From Luscinia megarhynchos (lineage: Eukaryota; Chordata; Aves; Passeriformes; Turdidae): 64,000 bases of DNA. The DNA lies in NCBI GenBank assembly GCA_034336665.1, contig CM067565.1, forward strand, positions 80,540,858 to 80,604,857, read 5' to 3'. Under the pieces are notes generated by a model. It was not told the DNA's origin. It did no database searches and saw nothing but the letters and a program-made list of their open reading frames with translations. Shown here piece by piece: positions 13,844 through 25,245 of the stretch. Position 1 is the first letter of the stretch, and every line of letters starts with the position of its first letter. The translations under genes and the position numbers were made by a program.

Positions 13844-14250
13844 CTCTATGCTACGTACTCTATGTTTACAATAATATTCCAATACTACAAAGTTTTATTA
13901 CAATGTCTAGTTTTGTCCCCAACCAATCTGTGATTCCCAGCATCCCACACCAACATGGAGGGTAAGAAGAAGAAGAAGAAAAAAGATACCACACCCCAAA
14001 TTCTCCATCTTGGCTTTGTGACTGATAATATAAACAATCCTAAAAACCACATTTTCTACATGTTAAATATATAATTCAGACCCTAGTTACTCTCAAAGGT
14101 CGCACTTCTCCTCTGCAGGAAAGCAAATGTCCCTGACGAGCTGAATCCAGCTCTCTGACCCCCCTGGCCTCGCTCGGGGGTCTCTCAGGGGTTGGACAGG
14201 GGGGTCTTCGCTCTCCTGGAAGGTCCAGAGGGACTCCCTGGACCCCCACA

Positions 14251-14256
14251 GGTACT
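14251..14256. repeat. Target-site duplication, right copy
   Basis: GGTACT follows the LTR directly and matches the left copy exactly. Confidence 0.88.
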
Positions 14257-17200
14257 CTCCTTGAAGTAGCCCTGTGAGCTTTATGGCAGCTCAGCATAGA
14301 GGCTGGAGAGGAGAAAGGGCTTGCTCTTTAGAAAGAGTGCCATCCAAATAATTAGTTAGATTTTTAAACAACTGTTGGACCACATGCTGTGTTCAGTCCT
14401 GTGCTTATAACTAAGTAAGAAGATGACTGCAATTTTTTAAAGTTTCTTGTTTTTCTTTTTTTTTCCATGTTTTTTTAACCTTCAGACAGTTTCTTTTTCT
14501 CTCAATTGCGTAGATCTTCATTTCAGTCAGGGTTACTTGGGTGCTTTCTTTCAACTTGTGTTTCTTCAGAGTCTAACAGAGAACAGAGTACTGGGAAATG
14601 CTTGCATCAAGCCAAAAAACTTGAGATGCTTTTATTCAAGTAATCATTTACAGTCTCTGAGCCCATTCTTACATAGCAGAGAGATAAATTGCCAGTCTTG
14701 CCATCTACAAAGCAGTTTACGCAGCTACAAAACATCAGAAAGGGAATAAATTAATTTCTGCAGAAATAGCAGATAGATGCAGTGTCCTTGGAGGGATCTC
14801 TGGATAAGCATGAGTATATTTATTGAATTTATAAATTGCTAGGTAATTTCTTTAGTTTGAGTTATTGTGGCTTTGATGGAAAATAATTTTTTTTCCCCTC
14901 ATGTTTAATAAAATAGATTATATGCTTCTCAAACAGAACTGCTAAGCTTTATAATAACTTTTAGCAAGCTACCTTAGTTTATTATTAATATGTAGTTGAG
15001 ATAGCAAGCCTAGTTAGCTTCCAGTACACCTCTTGGTTTTTTTTTTAATGTAAGAATTGATCTGAAAACCATGCAAGAAGCAGATAGATCAGAATGGCAA
15101 GTATTTAAATGTTTTCGTCTTTACTAAGTAACTTTATAGAAGTTTCAGCCATGGAGGAACTAAGAAGAACAAGGACTGAGTTCTGTTCATGTAAATATTA
15201 ACACAAATTTTGATGGATGTCCATGAACTTTGTAAGGTTATTATAGCAGTACCTATGTGATACCAGAATACAGTTGCAAGCAGAAAAAGAAATTCCTGTA
15301 GCACTTTATTCTTCAGATTGTTTACTTACTCAGCAAAAAGCTCAGCAGCTGAGTGAAAAGCTAATGTTTAGAAAAAAATTGAGCCTTGCAGTCCTAGCAG
15401 AGAAAGGGAGTTGTTTTGCCATTTGGTGTTTCCCCAAGAGGAGCAAAATTGTCATAGGAAAACAAAACCTAGAACTTCCACATGTTCTGGAAAGGTCTCT
15501 TAAAATATAGAGAAGAAAGGGACAAAGAAAACTATAAATATGTTAAAAAGTCTTAGCAGCTAAGGAAAATGAAATTGCAATCTATTCTTGGTAATATGTC
15601 ATAGGGTAAATATGTAATCTATCTAAATCTTCCATGAAATGCCAGATGCTTTGAAGCATCAATTAAATTTTGATCAAACCTTTTGTATTCAAAGTATAAA
15701 TAAAGCTGATGTCTTTACACTATATCTAATAGTGTTTCTTTATATATTTAGTGTAGTCTCAGAATGGGATCAAGAGGTTTGTCTAGCAGAGAATCATGGT
15801 AAACATAGCTTGAGCTATGAGTGTGCTACCTGCCTGTATGATATGAATGTGGCAAAATGAACGTGGTAGATCATAGCCACAGTTTTAGGTCCTTGGCAAA
15901 ATCTGAATTTGAGCAGTGACATGGATGAGTTTTAGCTTGGGCATGTATCTGTTATCTGTATCATGTTATACATTTAGGGACATAGGGAAAACTAGTTTTC
16001 ATAGACAGAGTAGACAGGAGAAAAGGCAAAGAGTTTAAACAATTAATTGCATATTACCCCTGAAAAGTTGTTTTGAATGAGTGACTTTTATGTGATCATA
16101 GTCTGCATTTTAATACCCCTGAAAAAGAAAGGCTACAGTTTTATTATTTGAAGGAGATTTATCACATTTTTATTCTATGTTTATTTTTGGCTTTTGCAAT
16201 AAATCCAACTGTATTCTTTCTGAAGGTTGAGCTAAGCCTTGTTCTTTTAAAGACAGTGGGAAAATTATTATTATACACAGAGGCTTTTTCAAAGCCAATA
16301 GCAAATTCAATACAAAAGAAAGGTGGGTAGCCAAGAAAGGCAGGAGCAGATGGGAAGTTTGCCATCAGTATAAAAAAGGGGAACATGAGAAATGTCATAG
16401 ATCATGGTTCATACTGTGACTTAAGTCTCCCTTGGGTGTGTGCTAGCAAGCATGATTGCTATTTTGTAGGTAAAGACAGCATTGCAGAGCAGCCCTCTCC
16501 CCAGTGACTCCTTACTGAATGTAACAAGTGGTGAGCTTACTGCAAAGCAAGTGCCATTTTTAGTGATAGAATATTTTAATGCGTTTGTGGACATTTCTGC
16601 CTGTAATGAATGCACATGCACGTCTTCAGCTCAGAGCTGCTACCAAATCTTGTCCTTTGCTGTATATTTAGAATACATATTCCAAGCATCACTGCTGTAT
16701 GTTTGAGAGTCAGGTTGTAGTGAGGTCTGTGCATCTTCCCCATATCTCTCCACTACAAGAAAAGGGAATTTTGACCCCACATCATTAGGCTCTTTCTGTG
16801 AAATATTTTTAGGATGTAGTCTGGACAGCACTGATGACTTACAAAAATTATGGTAAGTGATCCGTAGCTGACCCCCTGAACTGTATTAAATATTACTGCT
16901 TACTTGACTTCTGTTGCAATTGCAATTTTTTGATTAAAAATAATTGTGGGTTTCCATTGTAGCTCTTGGTGTCTGGCAATGTTTCAGTAACTGAGAAAGT
17001 TTGGGAACTCTTACATGCTTTTGATATACAATGGCATTTGCCCAGAAATAAGCTCTGCAGGACATACATGTGTACACATGCATATATATCTCTTACAAGT
17101 GCCAGCAAAGATAGCTATTGATTTGCATGGCTACCAGTAGTTCATTCAGTGTATGTTGGCCAACAAAATAAAACTTTTTTTTTAGTTTATGAGGCAGGGC

Positions 17201-19459
17201 TTTCTGAGTAACTGTTTTTGTGTAAAAAATCTCTTAATAGATTAATATAGGAATAAAGTTCTATAATTAAAAAATAATCATAGTCTCTACAGAGACATGA
17301 ACGTGGAGTATCAATCAGCTGATAGTATGAGCACATGCTTGGCCTTTCATACAGCTTCTGCAGTAAGTCTGTTTTGTCTTGTTCAGATGTTGTATATTAT
17401 CTCAGAAAAAAGTAAGAATAGTTTATTTATTTTGAATGTGCTGTGGAAGAAGCACATACCTAGTGTGTCTATACTACAGGAGATGGTTTGTTTTTTTGGT
17501 TTTTTTTATATAGCTAGGAAACTAAGAAAAGCAAACCTGTTGCAAGTAGACTTACATTTCCTATACAGAGGAAATCTGAATGTGAAGAATTGTGGGATTC
17601 ACTGTTTCCTCACCAAGTGTGTACAGGGACACATAGTGACACAGAATGATCTGGAAATGTTATCAGTTTATACTGAGTTTGCTGTTTTTGAGAAGTAGAG
17701 TATCTATGTACATTCCTTAAAATTATACTTGTTAAAATATTACACATTCAGAAAACAAATATGGACTCAATTTTACTTGAATTTCATAGGTCATTTTACC
17801 AGAATACACTGTAAACACTGTATTGGTTTTTATTAATATGGAATATATTTAAGCCTTGAACAACACATGCAAAAATTATTAGGACTAAGCTTGTTTTTGT
17901 AAGTATAGTGTGGAGGTGTTACACTGCTACTGCTTTCAGGAGATAACCTAAAATGCAAATTAATATGACACTGTAAGATCTGCCTATCTCCAATTATTTC
18001 CAAATTGCTAGAAATTCATTAGCATTTTGCTGTTATCTGAAAAATGAGGAAACTTCCATATTTTGAGACCTCTTGGAATGTTATTTTATGAACATTTCTG
18101 ACAGTGTGACAAAATAAATGCAGATGTCTGTGTAAATTTTGTAGAACCTAACAAAATGATTTCTTTTTTCAGTGACAGCTTCTAATAAATTTTTGCTACT
18201 ACTTCTAGATTGGGAATGAGATTGTCATCCTGAGACTGAAATTTCACAGATAAATCTCTTTACCTTTCTCTGGATGCTTTGCTGTGTTATGGCCTGACAC
18301 AGTATTGGAAACTTAGGTTGCACTTTATTTTTCAGTTTAGGAAGGGCTTTTAAGGTATTGTAAGATAAACCTGTGCCCATAACAATTTTCATCAGTAGAT
18401 AGCCAGCCATAAGAGGCTTTTGTTCCAAATAATTTAGTTTCTTTTCCTCCTGTGAAAGTATTCCCAGAGAAGTTTGTTGTCAGAAAGAAGGAGGGCAGGA
18501 GGAAACACCAGCACCAGAAAAAAATATTTGACTTCAGAGTAGGATGAAAGGTGTTAATGGTGAGTGGCACTCTTTGGCATGCAGTCACTTTTCCTGGTAC
18601 TCTGTCTGGTCCATCATCATCTCTGCTGGTGAGGTGCAGTACACCTCCTCTGCTTTCAGGAGCACTGAAACTTCACTGAGGGATTTGTACCACCACCATG
18701 TCAGATTGCAGTCTGGCTGGTTTGTATTCAAGGTTCGTCTTCATCTCTCTCACTTATTTTTACTTTGTTGTGGTTCTCTGCTACAGAACTGAGACTAAGA
18801 CAACAGAATTTCATTGTACCTTCATTCCATGTTTTATTGTAAAGAATGATTAAAATTCCAAGTTGGCAATAATTAAATAAATCTGTAGTGATTGCCTACT
18901 TTAAAGCAATAATAAAATTAAACACACATTCAGCTAGGCCAGAGCGTTTTATGCTTTTCATGGAAACAGCTATGTTCCTGGACAGATATTTTAATTTATT
19001 TACTTTTAATCAGTCATATATGTTGGATATCATATTTAATCTCTAAGATTGTTTACCTATTGAACTGAGACTTTTGGGGTCACGGCTGCACATGTAGATG
19101 TGTACATTCATGTGCATTCATAGTTTTCCTTCTGAATAACTTCTAAATTCATAGGTTGACTTAAACATTATGTAATACAAAGGAGGAGTTCTTCCCGACA
19201 TTTTCAAGTCAGATGTCATGATATTTGAAGGTGGGTTGAGGGAAAAAGATTTTCTGCCACCTAGTAATGTGAAATATTTTACATAACTGGGCTCTGTTTT
19301 GTCTGTTTTTTCAATTACTTGGATGCAAAAGACATTCAAGGACAAATAGAAAATATAAGAAGCCAAGTTAGCATTTTTTTATGTCTGCCCAGTCAGTTAT
19401 GATGTTTATAGATTATCCTTATATATCTTGTTGTGGAGGTTATTATTTTTAAAAACAGG
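14257..19459 (+). other. PLD5 upstream intron (no gene seen)
   Basis: AT-rich intronic sequence. The longest frame is 133 codons on the plus strand (17297-17698). It has no recognisable domain, no composition shift and no splice-site pair around it. No repeat family was recognised. Confidence 0.5.
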
Positions 19460-19526
19460 ATTTTTATTTTCTTAGTCTGTTTATAGGGTTTTATTTACCC
19501 TATAAACAGACTAAGAAAATAAAAAT
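19460..19526. repeat. Perfect 30-bp inverted repeat with 7-nt loop
   Basis: Bases 19460-19489 are the exact reverse complement of 19497-19526, separated by TTTATTT. The arms contain the core CTTAGTCTGTTTATAGGGT. Pairing stops sharply at both ends. No target duplication or transposon terminus is evident, so this may be a template-switch product, a hairpin RNA locus or an assembly artefact. Confidence 0.97.
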
Positions 19527-20198
19527 AAATATTTTGGCTTGGTAATTGAACAATAGGCAGTGAGCCCAACACAGTAGAATACTACAGTAATATATTAAAC
19601 AAAGAAAAGAGTAGCACAAAGCCTTTTAAGCAAAGGTAGCAGAAGAGAAAAACAAGGCTATGAAATAAAACCTGACAAAATGCTGTACATCAGGACACCT
19701 TGATATCTCAACATACCAAAAGGAGTCTGACCTTATTAGTAGGGAGATAAGGCAGCACAGGAAGGGCAAACAGCAAGGAGCATTGCTGCTGGTAGAAGAG
19801 GTATCTGGTAATTCCAGTGAGAGGTGAAAAGTTAATCAGAGTACAGTAGTTTTCACTCTGCTGCTGCAGGAACCTGGTTGCAGCTCTCTCTAGAAAAATA
19901 ATCTCTTTGACCCTTCAAAACAAGATCCTGCTGGTGCTGATTTTTTTGTTCTCCCCTGAAGATATCCATTATCTTCTGCTGGTTCTGAAACCTGGTGTCT
20001 GTGTTGTGCAGCTTTTGTCTGCACTGTATGAAGTGTAAGATGGCAAATTAGAGTGGGGGCTTGTTAGCTGGGGTGAGACAATGACAGCAATGAATTTTTT
20101 TTTGCTGTTTGGTGAAGTGGGGAAAGGGGAAATTATGAATATAGTTGAAATAGTGAAAAAAAAACTTCCAGAAGCAATTTACTTCGCCCAGTTTGATT

Positions 20199-20408
20199 CA
20201 AGAAACAAACAGCAGCAGGCATTCAAGACCTCCATCTTCTATTTCCCTTTACCATAATCTCTTTCTGTGTGAGATCTGTTCCAGTGTTCTCAGTTCCTCA
20301 TTGTTGTAGAAGTATTTTTTCTACTCCTAGCGGAGTTGACACACACACCATTGTGGGTGGGGGAGATAAAGATGGAGGTCTTGAATGCCTGCTGTTGTTT
20401 GTTTCTTG
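20199..20408. repeat. Inverted repeat with 40-bp arms, one mismatch
   Basis: Bases 20199-20238 pair with 20369-20408 over 40 bp with a single mismatch. The arms contain GGCATTCAAGACCTCCATC and its complement. The spacer of about 130 bp includes weak further pairing next to the arms and small inner stems. Transcribed on either strand it would fold into a long hairpin. It could be a short non-autonomous element with terminal inverted repeats, but no clear target-site duplication flanks it. Confidence 0.92.
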
Positions 20409-21840
20409 TGTTTATTTCTCTTGGTGCTCTTGTTTTCTTTGCCTGCTTGGTATATATTTGTGCTTATATAAATTTATTGTATTTATAAATATTCAAATAT
20501 TTGTACATTTCTTGCGTTCAGGGAAGCTGAAGTCAATATGGCAGTCCAAACTTTACTCATAATATTACATATTACTCAGCCAGTAAAGGAATTTTCAATC
20601 ACGTGGAGTTACTTAAAATACAGTATGAACAGTGTCACTTAATTAAAATACAGAATTCTGTAGGATAAAAGCCATGGTACCTAAATTACCTCTTGAGTCT
20701 TTCACAGGAAAGAAAGCATAGATCAGATACACTTAATCACTATAATTAACTAGTTTACCTTTATATCTCTGATTAGCTGCAGATCATAAGCCTCTGTTTT
20801 CCTTTATCTCTCGTTACAGTAGAATATAATTCCTATTGTGAATGTCACATTGGTTGTGCTCTCTTTGACAATGGAATTAACTTCTTGGCCAGATGGCAAA
20901 TCTATTAGTTCAACATGTACTTGCAGTATAGTTAAAAATTCAGAATGAGCTAAAATTAAATGCTTTCCATATGAGATAATGTCTTTTCCTGAACTTGTGT
21001 TAATTTATAACAGAGTTAATAGAACTTTTTCTTTAAGTGTATCTTGTCAGAATGAGTGAAAGCAAACTTTAAAAAAAAATAATTTTAAATATTCTCAATT
21101 TGCTGTTTACACTTTATGAAAGAGAAACTGGCAATTTATGATTTATGTAACAGAATTCGTTTGTATGTCCAGGTTCAGTTGCATTATCTGCCTTTGATTG
21201 TAGAATTATTGCTTTATAGGAACTTAATGTGGTAAAGCTGTAACTGATGGTAGATACATTCCTAGCCTGTTCCAATCACAGGATTAGATGCTAAAATCTC
21301 ATTGAAAAGCTTTAACATAATGTATTTTGCCTTGTTAATTTGGATAAGATGACACATGCTCCAGGTAGAGTGATGAATTTGTAATTGTACACAGTTGAGC
21401 ACTTGAGCTTAGATTTGTATCTAACAGCCTCCCTGATGGAGTCTATGTGCCAGTAGCCACAACTTTTTATTTTTAGTCTTTTTTTTTGATCTTGTCTCAT
21501 TTTGAAAGTATCTTAGCAAAACAAAAGCTGTGTACATGAAGCTTGAGCAGACTGTACATATGATCATTTAATGTGCCAAAAATGACGTGTGCAAACACTG
21601 TGAATAAAATTTCTTCATTACTTTAAAATTTCACGTAGTTTCTCTTAAAGGCTTATTAGCAGCACTATTATATAAACACTTTCTTGAAATAAAGTGGCTT
21701 GCAGTTGAAGCTGTGCTGGCAGCAAGTATTATATTACTTACTGAGTACATTACTAGATTTTTTTTCTATAGTTACTAACTAAGTACATTATAGTTAATTT
21801 TAAACATAACAGAGGCATTGCCATTTGTAAATTAGAGTAT

Positions 21841-21866
21841 TGTAATGTAATGTAATTGTAATGTAA
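21841..21866. repeat. (TGTAA)n short tandem repeat
   Basis: Three perfect TGTAA units are followed by two more offset by one base. Confidence 0.85.
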
Positions 21867-22014
21867 ATTAGTGTATTCATCTGTGTAGAGTCTGGTCTGC
21901 CTTCACTTGCACTCCTTACTGCTAATTTGTGCTTGTGGTGTAGAAACAGATTTATTTTGTAGGTTAATGGTCATTATTACATGTCTGTTTGTGTGTATAA
22001 GTATACATATTTAA

Positions 22015-22015
<1 letters not shown>

Positions 22016-22053
<38 letters not shown>

Positions 22054-22067
22054 GATACACACACACA
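22016..22067. repeat. AT/AC compound microsatellite
   Basis: An (AT) run of about 15 units passes into AC repeats interrupted by AGAT. It resembles the repeat at 417-494 in composition. Confidence 0.95.
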
Positions 22068-24129
22068 AAAATTTATAACTGATCTGAACAAGCATCTGCA
22101 TTAGAAATGCTCGCTGATTTCAGGAAATGTGGAACCCATGTGGGTAAGACACAGACTGATGCAATATGCAAGTTACTGCAACTCCTTGTTTTGTGTCCAT
22201 GGAAGATTCTGTTTTTTAGAGATTCTGATATTTCAGTCTAGTTTTTCAGTAGGATTTAAGACCATCAACATCAAAATTAAACTAGGTGTTGCGAGAAGTA
22301 GGCAGAGTAGGGCTGTCTAAGTGCTTGGTTTGCATGCTGTAGACTCCAGAAAGATACATAAAGGGTCTAAAACTTGAAAGAGCATTTTCTGCTAGAAATT
22401 GAACTTCTAGACTCTAGGCCAGTCTTTTTATCATCTGCTATATACCCCCTAGCCAGCTGTCCTCTGGTGATTATAATTGATTTTAAATAGACTTTTCTGC
22501 AATATATTAATTGTTTGCATCTTCATGTAACTACTAATTTAATTCTTTCTCAAAATACTGCCTAATGGGATCCAGCTCTTAATGGGAAATAAAAGGCCAA
22601 ATGTTTGTTTGATCAGTTATTAGTTGCTGGATTTCACCTGATTTGTGAAATAATGTTGTTCATAGAAAGTCTCTTATCTGTATATAAAAGCCATAATATA
22701 TAAACTTAAGTGCTGTATGCGTAAAACAATTTTTGGTGCTTTTTTTGTTTGGTTTTGTCCTGGTGAAGTAATGGCTGTAATTCTAGCTGTGGTAGGAGTC
22801 CTTACTTAGAGATGCACAGAGCGATATTGATGTATAGAAATCTTACTCAGACTGGTTTTTCATACTGATAAAGTATTAATAGTCTTCTAAATTGGTGTTC
22901 AGGCCACGTTTAGATTGTTCAATACCTTTTTTATTTCTTTTTCTCTTTTCAGGAGACACTAGATTTGGGTAGAGTGTTATTTTTAGGGTACACAATGGCC
23001 TTTTTTTAATGTTGCCAAATTACAATACTGCCTATATACATACATAATACATTATGCTGAAGACTGAGTCAATATATCATGATGAGAAGTCACCAATTTC
23101 GGAGAAATGGCGCATGAACCCTTTACCATGTTCAGACTTTTCACCCCTTAATGCTGATTTTGGTCAACAAATTGCATCGTAGTGTGGAAACCTTTGTGCT
23201 GGAAACCTTTTTTCTTACAGACCTCATGTTCTGAATGTTAATATCTTTCTGCAGTATAGAACCCTGTGTGGAGCAGGTCCAGATAAGTAACCTCTAAAGC
23301 CTTGGATTTCTTCCAAAGTAGTTTATTTGTTTTCTATTTGCAGCCTGTCCATGTGTTATATGCCTGACCTGTTGGATCAAAGGTTTGTTCAGAGAGCAGT
23401 GAATCCAAGGCAGCTGCTTCAGAGCTCAGGGCCACAGCCCCCCAAGGCAGGGAATCCTTCCACCCTGTTCCATGAGGCTGCTTGCTGCTAAGCCCTGGCT
23501 GTGGTGGAAGGCAAACCTTTGGACTGTCCCTCTCTTAGCAGAGGCACTTACTTGTGTCTTTCTCTAGCTGCATATGGATATTCTAAAATTTCTGAGATAA
23601 ATAATTATATTATATTAATCTTTCTATATAAATCAAACACAGATACAAAAGGAACTGGACAGACAGGGAGACTGCTGGACAGTGTGTCTTGTTTGCTTGG
23701 AAAGCACATTAGAGGATGTGTTGTTTGGAGAATTAGTTGGTGATTCTGTTGTTTCAGTGGGTAACTGTAGGACTGTTGGTTTTGCTTTAAAAGGTCTGCA
23801 TTCAGTCTTAAAAGGTAAACAAGATTTGCCAACTTGAGGTAGAGGCTAAGGGTATTTTTGCCTTTCATGCAGTTCAAGCATTATGGCAGGATGTGGAAAT
23901 CTAAGTCAACACGATGTGACATGATGTGACATGATCGGGTTGTACTCTGCTATAACTCTTGATTCCTTCTGCAGAAAAATGGAGCTATTTAAGAATGTAG
24001 AAAATACATTCTGCAGCTTGGACTCACAGCGTGTCCAGTCCTGTACTGTGTGCCTACCAGTGGGCAATGGCATGTTTCCCATCATCTCTAGTAGAGGGCA
24101 CATCCCAGCCTGTTTTCTCTAGCATCTGA

Positions 24130-25245
24130 TGAGGATGTATTTTTGAAAGCTTTGTCTAATCTCTTTTTAAATCTCCTGCTCCTGTTTGCTTTCGTGGCCT
24201 CCCGTGGCAACAAATTCCAGATGCTTAATATCATCTTCATAAATAGTTCTTTATCTTTTTGAAATGTAACTCTTGAAGTTTCAACAAACATTCACTATTT
24301 CTGGAATTGTAGCACTTGAATAATTCTGCCCTCACTATACCTGATGTTCATGTGTAGGTATTGTATCCCTTGGTTATCTGTCTTCTTCTCTCCAGACTAT
24401 GGACTCTACTTTTTTTGGTCTGTCTTCCTAAAACATCTGTTCCAGGCTGTTAATAATTTTGGTTATTCTTTTTCCTAGTGGTTTCTCAGTTCCTGTATAT
24501 GTGCAACTGGTCCTACCTGCTTGTAGTTCTTTTCCTTTATTGAAATTTAGCCTTGTTTTGTTGACATACTCCCTAAAGAGTCAAGAACATTTTAAAGTTT
24601 TAATCTAGTCTTCAATTTGTACTGCTTTGGTTTTGATTGAAAACTTAATGAGCACTTTTCGTTTCTACTCCATAGTTTAGATTGGTAATGGAGACATGAA
24701 CAAAAACAGATACAAAGAAGAACCCTCTGAATCCATTCTAAATGCAGAATCCATTCTAAAATGTCCTCCAATTTTTTCAATGAGCTTAGTTTTACACATC
24801 TCCTGTGATAATCTGGACATAGTTGCTGTGGTTTGTAAGAAATTTTTTATTGAAGGTGAGAGTATACGTCATTTTCAGCTTCTCCAGTAGGATAATGGGG
24901 TTTGTGACTAGGAAAGATAGAAATCAGAATTGATCAATGTGTCTTTTGCATGACAAAGCTTCTTACCTTCTAGATACCTACATATTTTCTAGAGATTGGA
25001 GCTAAAATACATAGCTTTTTGTTTCCCAGCTTCTACTGTCTGATCACCATTTTTTATTGAATATGGGTAATACTTATGCTTTTTCCAGGCTTCTGATACC
25101 TCACTCAGGCTTGTGAGTTCTCAGAGGTGAGTCCTAAAGGTTCTCTGTTATACCTTGAATATCCAAGGCTGAAGCTAACTAGGTCCAGCCAGTTTTAAAA
25201 TATTTAATTTACCTTAGCAATCTCTTCCTTCCTGTTATTTTTAGG
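24130..25245 (-). mobile_element. Decayed ancient CR1 LINE fragments
   Basis: On the minus strand, 24130-24520 resembles the end of the ORF and the 3' region of old amniote CR1. Landmarks on the plus strand are GTGGCAACAAATTCCA, TTAATAATTTTGGTT and CAGTTCCTGTATATG. A second recognisable piece at about 25040-25245 (TCTGATACCTCACTC, then TAGGTCCAGCCAG) resembles a more upstream part of the same kind of element. The order and orientation fit one copy with a large internal deletion. The middle, about 24520-25040, is only weakly similar. Coding capacity is destroyed. Family assignment is from memory of consensus sequences. Confidence 0.5.

Larger units (their letters stand above)
13606..14250 (-). 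mobile_element. Solo LTR of an avian endogenous retrovirus (class II-like)
   Basis: A 645-bp element that, on the minus strand, starts TGTGGGGGTCC and ends CAGTGACA, so it has the canonical TG...CA ends. A perfect 6-bp duplication, GGTACT, flanks it. In minus orientation a TATAAAA box (13837-13843) lies about 100 nt before an AATAAA signal (13736-13741), giving a plausible U3-R-U5 layout. No gag, pol or env sequence is attached, so this is a solo LTR left by recombination. GC and CpG content are well above the surrounding intron, and an (AAG)n run sits at about 13964-13984. The intact duplication and ends suggest a fairly young insertion. The class is inferred from the duplication length; the exact family name is not known to me. 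Confidence 0.88.
20409..24129 (+). other. PLD5 upstream intron (no gene seen)
   Basis: AT-rich intron with a TGTAA tandem run and an AT/AC microsatellite. A short tandem of GATGTGACAT lies near 23914-23933. No coding frame of interest was seen. Confidence 0.5.

Noticed and set aside
17297..17698. 133-codon plus-strand open frame
   Set aside because: No recognisable domain, no splice or start context, AT-rich composition like the surroundings; expected by chance in 64 kb.
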